A stretch of DNA of 36,973 bases from an uncultured Myxococcales bacterium (GTDB lineage: Bacteria; Myxococcota_A; UBA9042; DTJE01): NCBI GenBank assembly GCA_903857665.1, contig CAIOFV010000029.1, positions 1 to 36,973 of the forward strand, given 5' to 3'. Position numbers and translations under genes: made by a program. Positions within the stretch are counted from its first letter, which is position 1, and every line of letters starts with the position of its first letter. This document shows, piece by piece, positions 16,815-23,761 of this stretch. The notes beneath the pieces were generated by a model. It was not told where the DNA came from. It was given only the letters and a program-made list of their open reading frames with translations, and ran no database searches.

Positions 16815-18581
16815 CTACTGGCCCCACTTCGTCGGGTCCTTGACCACGTCGCAGTCAACGAACGCCACGCCCGCCGGGTTCTGGAACGGCGAGTTGCAGT
16901 ACTCCATCAGCATCGTCAGGTTCTCGATGTCCACGCCGTCGTTGTTCCCCGAAGGCCGCACCTGTACCGGCCCGTCGGCCACGGTCGCGGCCCACAGGTC
17001 CCAGTTCGGCCAGTCCTGGTAGTCCGTGACCGCGTGGGCCCAGTGCGCCTGGACCATCCTCGCCTCGGTCCACGTCAGCGGCAGCCCGACGCTGGCCGCC
17101 TCCACCAGCAGCAGCGCGATGTCCTTGCCCCAGGACGGATCGGACGCCCCGGGCTCGTCCGCGCTGGGGTGCACGTAGCTGTCCACGCGCTTGGACAGGC
17201 CGTCCAGGTAGGACCACGCCAGCGCGTTCTGCTGGTACACCAGCGCGTTGCCGACCGCCGCCATGTGGTAGTCCCAGAGGATGGGATAGTTGTAGTAGTG
17301 CGCCGCGGCCGAGAACTGGTCGAAGATGCTGCCGATGCAGGCGTTGCAGTCCTCGGGGGTCCTCTTTTCGCCGTAGGCGATGAAGTCCGACGTGACCCGC
17401 GAGCAGCACTCGTCGGTCGGGTCGATGTCGATGTAGCACACGTAGCTGCCCAGGTCCTGGGGGTTCGGCCCGCCGGTGCACGGGATGATGTACGCGACCC
17501 CGTCGGCGCCCTTGGTCCGGATGTTCCAGCCGCTATCGACGATGTCCTTGTTGAAGGCCTTCATCGTGGTCAGCGTCTCCTGGCACGCCGATTTCACCCA
17601 GTCGTCACCCGCGTCCGCCACCAGGTAGGGCAGGAACGTGGTCATCCGGGTGATCGCCCGCACATCGTCCGTCGAGCGCATGTTGCGCACCCAGATGTCG
17701 CCCCAGGTCGGGTTGGTCGGGAAGTGGACGGTGCTGGCGTTCCAGCCCGACGATTCGTGCCAGTCGTCGTGGAAGGTGACCGACTTCGCACGGCCGTCGT
17801 CCTTCCAGGCGACGGCGTCCATCGTGAAGTCGTGATCCATCGGGAAGATGGCGCGCGCCATCAGGTTCGGGGCCGGGTCGTTGGCGTCCCACACGAAGCC
17901 CTTCACCGTCGCGGTCAGGCCCTTGCAGAACTGCTCCGCGACCTTGCCCATCGCCCAGTCGCCGGTCAGCAGGTAGCCGGCCATCGCCGACGAAAGCACC
18001 ACCGAGCCGGGGATCCACATGTTGTCGTCGCCGCCGTTCTCGTGGAACGCGACGACGCCACCGGTCTTTTCGGCGCTGAAGTCGCCGTGCCACGCCAGGA
18101 AGTCGGCCTTGCCGGTCGAGGCATCGACGCCGAAGTTGGTCCGCAGCACCCAGCGGAACCAGTCGATCCGCTTCCACAGGCCGGTGACCTTCTTCGTGAA
18201 GGCGGTGACGTCCGCGGCGGCAACGGGTTCGCCCTCGGCCGTGCGGGTGTACTCGAACGGCAGGTGGCGCGGCGGGAACGGCTGGACCACGTCCGGGATG
18301 TCCGGGCCGAAGTCCCCGACCACATCGGTGCCCACGGGACCGGGGTCCGTCGGCAGGACGTCCGCCTCCGGCACGTCAGCCGGGGTCTCGTCGGTGACCG
18401 GGACGTCGGGGCGCACGCTGTCGTCCACCGCATCCGGCGCGACGTCAGGAGCGGGTCCCGGGTCGGCCGCCACCACGTCGATGTCCGTACCCGTGTCCGT
18501 CACGTCCGCGCCGGTGGCGCCACCGGACCCGCAGGCCAGGACCCAGGCCGCAACCAGGCACGCCGAAAGAATCCCGCGCAT
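16815..18581 (-). CDS. Surface lipoprotein of unknown function, Trp/His-rich
   Basis: A 588-residue protein with a signal peptide ending VLAC (Cys17), then about 85 residues of Asp/Pro/Val/Thr linker. The globular part (~105-588) is rich in Trp, His, Asp and Asn, with pieces such as WKRIDWFRWVLRTNFG, FHDDWHESSGWNAS and WGDIWVRNM, and about a dozen Cys including CCSR and CNACIG. The alternation of helical stretches with aromatic-rich loops would suit an (alpha/alpha)-toroid glycosidase or lyase-like fold, but I see no signature motif and give no function. It is 20 bases upstream of the IPT/TIG gene and probably co-transcribed with it. Confidence 0.8.
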   Translation of the reverse strand: MRGILSACLVAAWVLACGSGGATGADVTDTGTDIDVVAADPGPAPDVAPDAVDDSVRPDVPVTDETPADVPEADVLPTDPGPVGTDVVGDFGPDIPDVVQPFPPRHLPFEYTRTAEGEPVAAADVTAFTKKVTGLWKRIDWFRWVLRTNFGVDASTGKADFLAWHGDFSAEKTGGVVAFHENGGDDNMWIPGSVVLSSAMAGYLLTGDWAMGKVAEQFCKGLTATVKGFVWDANDPAPNLMARAIFPMDHDFTMDAVAWKDDGRAKSVTFHDDWHESSGWNASTVHFPTNPTWGDIWVRNMRSTDDVRAITRMTTFLPYLVADAGDDWVKSACQETLTTMKAFNKDIVDSGWNIRTKGADGVAYIIPCTGGPNPQDLGSYVCYIDIDPTDECCSRVTSDFIAYGEKRTPEDCNACIGSIFDQFSAAAHYYNYPILWDYHMAAVGNALVYQQNALAWSYLDGLSKRVDSYVHPSADEPGASDPSWGKDIALLLVEAASVGLPLTWTEARMVQAHWAHAVTDYQDWPNWDLWAATVADGPVQVRPSGNNDGVDIENLTMLMEYCNSPFQNPAGVAFVDCDVVKDPTKWGQ

Positions 18582-18615
18582 CGAAGACCTCCGCGTCAGC
18601 GTTCATGCGGATGGG

Positions 18616-18621
18616 ATTCTA
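18616..18621 (-). promoter_or_regulatory. Likely -10 (TAGAAT) for the two-lipoprotein operon
   Basis: TAGAATCC on the minus strand lies 34 bases before the ATG at 18581, in a 121-base gap. The -35 is weak. The same string precedes the ceramidase-like gene. Confidence 0.45.
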
Positions 18622-18702
18622 CCCTCAAGCGGCGCGCAGGGAACGGAAACCTCGCAGCGCGGGCGCCCTGCCCTTCCGGGGAACCGCAGGCCGACGGGGG
18701 GC

Positions 18703-20067
18703 CTACTTCGCCTTCCACCCGCCGTCGAACCAGCCCAGGCTGGAGAGCGCCTCCCAGGCCTTCGGTCCCGCGGGCGTGCCCAGCCCCATCTTCAGTTCGT
18801 ACCCGGCCAACTGCCCCGTCGTGTCGTTGGCCAGCGACTGCGGTTCGACCATGTACCCGGTCTCGTCGTTGGCCAGGGCCAGCGCGAACTTCCAGGGGCT
18901 GACCATCTTCTGCTTGGACATCACCGAGTACTCGGGCGACGGTTCGCCCGGGAAGGCGACGAACTCCGCCGGGCCCAGCTTGTGCCAGGAGATCTCGATT
19001 TCGTTCACCACCATGCCGCCGTCGTCCGTCAGCGTCACGTAGCGCTTGGGCATGTCCAGCAGGGTGAACGCATCGACCATGAACGAGTCCACGCCCGGGC
19101 ACGAGTAGGTGGTCGCGCGATGCTGGATGTCGAACTCGGTGGCGGGCGCCAGCGAACCCTGCACGTCGATCACCGCGTGCGCCAGGTCGTGGCCGATTTC
19201 GTAGACGCGGTCCCACATGTCGTCGCCGTCCTCGTAGCTGTACTTCCCGTGGACGGCGGCCTCGAAGCCCTGCAGGAACATGGCGGGGGCGCCGGTGGCG
19301 GCCTTCATCTCCTGGCGGTACCCCCAGATGTAGTCCGCCGAGGCCAGCCGGTTGGCCTCCCCGGCGATCGTCGGGTGCTTGGCATAGTTCGCGATCGTCA
19401 CGACGACCTTGCCCTTCGCGTCCCTCGCCTGGAGGATCGCCACGCTGTTGTCCAGCACGGGCGAGCAGTCCTTGTCCCGCGCCGAAAGCCCGACCAGATC
19501 GGTAGAACCGAAGAACAACCGCGTGTCGTCCAGGTTCGCCGCGGCGGCCACGGCGACCGCGGTCAGCTTCTGGATGTGCGCGGCCAGCAGGTCCTTGTTC
19601 GGGCCCTCCCCGATCTCCTGCGAAAAGCCCATCAGGTCGGTGGACGCGTGGCTGTGGCTGCTGGCGATCACGATGTGTTCCGGCAGCAGGGCCACCGTCG
19701 GGGCCAGCGCGGCCACGATCGATTCCCGGAGCACCTTGATGCCCGGGCCCCAGTCGCCGAAGTCCCACATGTACCCCGCCAGGTCCACGCTGACGATCAG
19801 GAACGCGTCGCCCAGGTCGTTGACGAACAGCGCCGCCTGTCCCATCAGCGGGTCGTGGGTGCCCGTCGTCACACGGCCCTCGCCCGGGACGCCGTAGGCG
19901 CCCAGGATCGTGCCGACCGGCGGCGTGATGTCCGTCTCGGCGTATCCCATCCGGAATCGCGAGGCGGTCCGGGGACCGACCACCGCACCGTCATCGCAGG
20001 AAAGCGCGATCATCGAGGCCGTAGCAACCAGCAACACCCGCAGCCATCGTCCGGCACGCTCGCGCAT
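18703..20067 (-). CDS. Neutral/alkaline ceramidase-like lipoprotein
   Basis: A 454-residue protein. The start ATG 20065-20067 has AAGGAG six bases upstream and gives a lipoprotein signal ending ALSC (Cys24). The body follows the neutral/alkaline non-lysosomal ceramidase N-terminal family: YAETDITPPVGT near residue 40, SSHSHASTDLMG (equivalent to the THTHS zinc region) near 135, NYAKHPTIAG (third zinc His region) near 225, and FPGEPSPEYS near 370. Family enzymes are zinc amidases that release fatty acid from ceramide; many bacterial relatives act on unknown amides. The C-terminal immunoglobulin-like domain of true ceramidases is absent, so ceramidase activity is uncertain. It has its own promoter candidate after the metal permease gene. 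Confidence 0.78.
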   Translation of the reverse strand: MRERAGRWLRVLLVATASMIALSCDDGAVVGPRTASRFRMGYAETDITPPVGTILGAYGVPGEGRVTTGTHDPLMGQAALFVNDLGDAFLIVSVDLAGYMWDFGDWGPGIKVLRESIVAALAPTVALLPEHIVIASSHSHASTDLMGFSQEIGEGPNKDLLAAHIQKLTAVAVAAAANLDDTRLFFGSTDLVGLSARDKDCSPVLDNSVAILQARDAKGKVVVTIANYAKHPTIAGEANRLASADYIWGYRQEMKAATGAPAMFLQGFEAAVHGKYSYEDGDDMWDRVYEIGHDLAHAVIDVQGSLAPATEFDIQHRATTYSCPGVDSFMVDAFTLLDMPKRYVTLTDDGGMVVNEIEISWHKLGPAEFVAFPGEPSPEYSVMSKQKMVSPWKFALALANDETGYMVEPQSLANDTTGQLAGYELKMGLGTPAGPKAWEALSSLGWFDGGWKAK

Positions 20068-20102
20068 CGGCAGCTCCTTCCCTTCCGGTCCCACGGGGCA
20101 TA

Positions 20103-20119
20103 ATGGCAGAAACTGCCAT
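20103..20119. promoter_or_regulatory. Perfect inverted repeat at the predicted transcription start of the ceramidase-like gene
   Basis: ATGGCAG-AAA-CTGCCAT is a seven-base perfect inverted repeat with a three-base centre, placed 6-22 bases downstream of the TAGAAT at 20126-20131. It could be a repressor operator, or a 5'-end mRNA hairpin. Confidence 0.45.
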
Positions 20120-20125
20120 CGGCGG

Positions 20126-20131
20126 ATTCTA
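20126..20131 (-). promoter_or_regulatory. Likely -10 (TAGAAT) for the ceramidase-like gene
   Basis: TAGAATCC on the minus strand is 58 bases before the ATG at 20067. CTGCCC lies 17 bases upstream as a poor -35. The match to the other two TAGAATCC sites supports it. Confidence 0.45.
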
Positions 20132-20185
20132 CGCGATTTCCGGGCGCCGGGCAGCGCGGGTTTGCGGAAGAAAACGGGCCGCGGC

Positions 20186-21064
20186 CTACTTCGCGGGGAC
20201 CTGCCTCGGCGCGGGGGAACGGACCGCCCGGACCGTCCGCAGGATCCACAACACGGCGGCCAGCAGCGACAGGGCGATCCCGAAGGTCACGACGACGGTG
20301 GTGCCGGTGGGCAGGTCCCACTTCACGGACGCATAGAGGCCGGTGACGCTGACCAGGAAGCCCGCGACCCAGCCCACGGCGAGGCGCGCAGCGATGCTGT
20401 CCACCACCAGCGCCGCCATCACCGACGGGACCATCAGGTAGCTGAACACCATCAGCACGCCGGCCACCTGGACGCTGCTGGTCACCACGACGCCGAAGGT
20501 GCCGTAGAACAGCAGGTCCCACAGGAACAGCGACCAGCCTTTGCCCGTGCCGTGGTCCGGCGAGAACGTCGCCGCCAGGAAGCGCTTGCGGAACACCCAG
20601 TGGAAGGCGCCGATGGCGCTGTAGATCCCCGCCAGCTTCAGCACGACGTGCCAGTCCTGGACCCACAGGATGTCGCGGACCAGCAGCTCCTTGATGTGCT
20701 CGGCGCCGTGGGGGGCGCGGTCCATCGCCAGGATCATCGCGGCCGACGCGACCGCGTAGACGATGCCGATGATCGCCTCCTGGGGCACCCGGGACGCCAG
20801 CCGCCGGGTCGCGGCGAACACGACCGCGCCGGCCAGCGTGAAGCCCAGCGCCCAGAAGTATGCCTCGGGGTCGTCCATGTCGTGGCCGGCCAGCAGGGCC
20901 ACCGTGGTGCCCAGCGCGGCGACCTGGGCCAGCGCCAGGTCCACGAAGATGATCCCGCGGGTCAGCACGTGCAGGCCCAGGTACACATGGATCCCGGTCA
21001 GGATCAGCGTGACCAGGAACGGGATCAGCAGGAAGCTCCAGGCCAGTGTCTGCGTGTCGTCCAT
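20186..21064 (-). CDS. Metal ABC transporter permease (ZnuB/MntB type)
   Basis: A 292-residue polytopic inner-membrane protein with about eight hydrophobic segments. It belongs to the ABC-3 permease family for zinc, manganese or iron uptake; the segment GLHVLTRGIIFVDLALAQVAALG is the usual N-terminal signature. In such systems the permease pairs with an ATPase (ZnuC/MntA type) and a periplasmic binding protein. The binding protein gene is 31 bases upstream, but no ATPase gene lies next to it or elsewhere in the window. The extended central loop (residues ~110-160, with the piece HGAEHIKELLVRDILW) is longer than in ZnuB and is shared by some Gram-negative variants. The metal cannot be decided from sequence. 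Confidence 0.88.
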   Translation of the reverse strand: MDDTQTLAWSFLLIPFLVTLILTGIHVYLGLHVLTRGIIFVDLALAQVAALGTTVALLAGHDMDDPEAYFWALGFTLAGAVVFAATRRLASRVPQEAIIGIVYAVASAAMILAMDRAPHGAEHIKELLVRDILWVQDWHVVLKLAGIYSAIGAFHWVFRKRFLAATFSPDHGTGKGWSLFLWDLLFYGTFGVVVTSSVQVAGVLMVFSYLMVPSVMAALVVDSIAARLAVGWVAGFLVSVTGLYASVKWDLPTGTTVVVTFGIALSLLAAVLWILRTVRAVRSPAPRQVPAK

Positions 21065-21095
21065 TCTCGCCCCCGCTCCGAATCCTTCGGACCGC

Positions 21096-22019
21096 CTACT
21101 TCCCCAGGATCTTCCGGGCCACCGTCACGATCAGGTCCTTGTAGGTGCGCGCCTCGTCGGTGCCGCCGATCGACGAGGGCGTCAGCTCGACCCGCCCGTT
21201 CACCTGGGCCCCCAGCTCGCGCGGGACCTCCATGTCGTAGTAGGGTTCCACGATGATCGCGGGGGCCTTGCCCAGCGCCTTCAATTGCGTCACCAGCGAC
21301 GCCACGTGGCCCGGGGTCGGCGGGATCCCCGGCTTGGTCTCGATGAAGCCCGCGGGACGGATGCCGTACCGTTCGAAGAAGTACGAGAAGGTCACGTGGT
21401 ACGTCACGACCGGCGGGATCTCGCTGCCGGCGAACAGGGCCTTCGCTCCCGCGTCGGCCTGGTCGATCTCGGACAGCAGCTTCGCCAGGCCGCCCGCAAA
21501 CGCTGCTGCATCCCCCGGGTCCACCTGGGTCATGCGATCCGCGATCCCCCGGGCCAGCTTCTTCGCGTTTTCGGGGTCCAGCCAGTAGTGGGGGTTGCCC
21601 TTCGGGTGCAGGTCGCCCTTGCTGCGATCGGCGCCGGCGGCGGGGACTTCGATCGGCGACACGAACTGGCTGCAGTCCACGAAACCCGCCTGGCCCGGCA
21701 TCACCGAGGGGTTGCGTGCGCCGGTGACGATCAGGGGCAGCCAGCCGATCTCGAGGTCGAGGCCCAGGCTGAGCAGCACGTCGGCGCGGCTGACCTCCAC
21801 CATGAAGGACGGCTTGGCCGCGGCGAAGTGCGGGTCCTGGAAGCCCTTGAGGATGCTGGACGCGTCGGCCTCCCCGTTGCCGATGACCCGGGCGAAGTAC
21901 GCCAGGTCCTGCGTGGTCGCGACGACCCGGATCTTCGCGTCGGCTGCGGGTACGACGGCGACCAGCCCGAAGGCCGCAAGACCGGCAACCAGCCATCCTC
22001 GATTCGTGTTCGTGTTCAT
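21096..22019 (-). CDS. Periplasmic metal-binding protein of an ABC transporter (ZnuA-like)
   Basis: A 307-residue protein. The start ATG 22017-22019 has GGAGGAAGGAAG directly upstream, and residues 1-28 form a signal peptide cleaved near ADA-KI. It is a cluster A-I solute-binding protein: VVATTQDLAYFARVIG at the start, then H64 (QDPHF), H144 (NPHYWLDP), H208 (TYHVTFSYFFERYG) and D262 (EPYYD) as the four expected metal ligands. The His-rich loop of many ZnuA proteins is absent, so manganese or zinc are both possible. It sits between an outer-membrane barrel gene (46 bases upstream) and the permease, giving an envelope-spanning uptake set. Confidence 0.88.
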   Translation of the reverse strand: MNTNTNRGWLVAGLAAFGLVAVVPAADAKIRVVATTQDLAYFARVIGNGEADASSILKGFQDPHFAAAKPSFMVEVSRADVLLSLGLDLEIGWLPLIVTGARNPSVMPGQAGFVDCSQFVSPIEVPAAGADRSKGDLHPKGNPHYWLDPENAKKLARGIADRMTQVDPGDAAAFAGGLAKLLSEIDQADAGAKALFAGSEIPPVVTYHVTFSYFFERYGIRPAGFIETKPGIPPTPGHVASLVTQLKALGKAPAIIVEPYYDMEVPRELGAQVNGRVELTPSSIGGTDEARTYKDLIVTVARKILGK

Positions 22020-22065
22020 CTTCCTTCCTCCAACGACGGCCTCGCATCGCGGGCCGGAAACACAC

Positions 22066-23277
22066 TCAATAGGCATGCGCCGGATGCGCGCCGATCACGA
22101 AGTTCGCCTGCAACAGAACCTGGTGCGCGTCCGAACCGAACAGGTAGCCGTACTGCACCCGCAGCGCCGCGAATTCGGTGGTCAGGAACGTGAGGATGCC
22201 GGTCACGCGGTGGTGCCCGTCGCCGCGCCCCCAGGGGAATCCGAAGGCGTCGTACCGCACCCCCAGCCACCAGCGGCGCCCCAGTTGGCCGGCCAGGTAG
22301 CTGTAGAGACCCGCGCTGCCCCCGGGCACGTCCTGCAGGGCCTGCCAGGCTGCCTGCTCGTCGGTGCTGGCACCGACGCCGGGCTGCGGTACAGCATGGT
22401 CGTTCTGCCGAGAAACGCGCACGTACTCGGTCTGCCACACCAGCTGGTGGTACATCTCGCGCCGGGCCGGGCGCCAGCGCAGCGTCATGTCCGCGCCGTA
22501 GGCATGGGTCCAGCCGCCCGCCAGGTCCTTGCCGCCGAAATAGCTGCCCCCGATTTCCAGCGTGGTGTCGTCATCCAGGTCCGCCAGCGTCCGCAACCGG
22601 CCGCCGTAGACCAGGTCGTGGCCCTCCGGCGAGCGGAACAGCGGGTTGTCGTGGGACCCCACGTCGAACGTCAGCTCGACGAACCAGGGCAGCGGGACCA
22701 GCCATGAGCCCTCGACCGCCATCATGTTCAGCCCCTCGGGCCCGAAGACATGGACCAGCGGCAGGGGCGCGTCGATGAATGGGAAGGCGTGGGTGTGCAG
22801 CGTGTTGTGCCGGCCGAAGGGCAGGTAGAACTTGCCGGCGCGGATCGTGAAGCCGCGGATGAACAGGGTCGTCACATAGCCTTCCTCGATGTCGGTGCTG
22901 AACGCCCCGTGGTCATAGGCGAAGGCGACGATCAGATCGGCGCGGAAGTAGGGGTCCACCGCGGCCGAGACGCTGATCTCGGCCTCGTTGAAGTGCAGCC
23001 CGGTCTCGCCAAGTCCCTGCTGAACGGCGGCGGGAAGGCTCATCCGGGTCGCCTTCCGGGACAGATACTCGCCCCCGATGATCAGGCTGCCGCCCATCGC
23101 GGGATTGTACTCGCGGGACATTCCCAGGCCCGAACTGCGGTCCATGATCCCGAGGGGCGAGCCGGCCGCGTCCTGGGCGGCGGCGAGCCGCGGCAGCACG
23201 GCGATGGCACAGAGGATCGCGAGATGAAGGGGACCGGGACGGGGCCGCGATGCGCCCCCCGTTCTGCAAATGGGCAT
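22066..23277 (-). CDS. Predicted outer-membrane beta-barrel protein of the metal-uptake operon
   Basis: A 403-residue protein. The start ATG 23275-23277 has GGAGG five bases upstream; a signal peptide ends near residue 29 (RLAAAQ). The mature part shows alternating polar/apolar strands separated by Gly/Asp turns and ends in aromatic-rich strands, as expected of a porin-like barrel. The segment GKFYLPFGRHNTLHTHAFPF near residues 140-160 is His-rich and could line a metal path. No TonB box or plug domain is visible, so this is not a standard TonB-dependent receptor. The position just upstream of the binding protein suggests passage of zinc or another metal across the outer membrane; that role is inferred. 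Confidence 0.75.
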   Translation of the reverse strand: MPICRTGGASRPRPGPLHLAILCAIAVLPRLAAAQDAAGSPLGIMDRSSGLGMSREYNPAMGGSLIIGGEYLSRKATRMSLPAAVQQGLGETGLHFNEAEISVSAAVDPYFRADLIVAFAYDHGAFSTDIEEGYVTTLFIRGFTIRAGKFYLPFGRHNTLHTHAFPFIDAPLPLVHVFGPEGLNMMAVEGSWLVPLPWFVELTFDVGSHDNPLFRSPEGHDLVYGGRLRTLADLDDDTTLEIGGSYFGGKDLAGGWTHAYGADMTLRWRPARREMYHQLVWQTEYVRVSRQNDHAVPQPGVGASTDEQAAWQALQDVPGGSAGLYSYLAGQLGRRWWLGVRYDAFGFPWGRGDGHHRVTGILTFLTTEFAALRVQYGYLFGSDAHQVLLQANFVIGAHPAHAY

Positions 23278-23365
23278 CGATTCCTCCCTGCGCACAGGAC
23301 GTCACGAAACTCCGCGGGCCGGAAGTCGGTCGGAGCCAGGCTTCGGTCGCGGATCCATCGAGCGG

Positions 23366-23656
23366 TCAGGCACAAGGGGGGGCGCGGGGGTTCGCAAGGG
23401 TCGCCGTGACGGGCCACGCCACGCGAGCGACCAGCGTCGCCACCGGGCAGGCCACCACCGGGACGGGGGTCGCCAGGACCGGCGGTTCTTCGCCAGGCTG
23501 CGCCGAGCCCGAATGGAGCGGACAGGTGTCTGCGGAGTCCCGCAGCGGGGCGGTCGGCGAGGCGGCGGAGCGTTCGTGGGCATGACCCACCGCGCCGTGC
23601 AGCAGCAGGATGCTGCAGCCGAGGATCGCGATGACGTTGCGGATCAGCCGTGCCAT
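23366..23656 (-). CDS. Small secreted protein, first gene of the metal-uptake operon
   Basis: A 96-residue protein with a signal peptide (residues ~1-26, ending VGHAHE) and a short mature part with Cys44, His47 and Cys70 and many Pro/Ala. No family is recognised. Small Cys/His proteins occur beside metal transporters in other bacteria, so a metal-binding or accessory role is possible but not shown. It directly follows the best promoter in the window, and the barrel gene follows after 88 bases. No clear Shine-Dalgarno sequence precedes the ATG, so expression level or start could differ. Confidence 0.55.
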   Translation of the reverse strand: MARLIRNVIAILGCSILLLHGAVGHAHERSAASPTAPLRDSADTCPLHSGSAQPGEEPPVLATPVPVVACPVATLVARVAWPVTATLANPRAPPCA

Positions 23657-23683
23657 GCCAGCCCGATGCGAGGTCGCCTGGGA

Positions 23684-23712
23684 AACCTAGTACCTGCATG
23701 GGTGGGTGTCAA
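23684..23712 (-). promoter_or_regulatory. Sigma-70-type promoter of the metal-uptake operon
   Basis: On the minus strand a perfect -35 TTGACA (23707-23712) is followed by a 17-base spacer and TAGGTT (23684-23689) as -10. The expected start near 23677 is about 20 bases before the ATG at 23656. I saw no clear Zur- or MntR-type palindrome. Confidence 0.62.
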
Positions 23713-23761
23713 GCGAACCGCCCCAAGGTGTCCACTGGATGCCAACCCGTCCAGCCCATCG

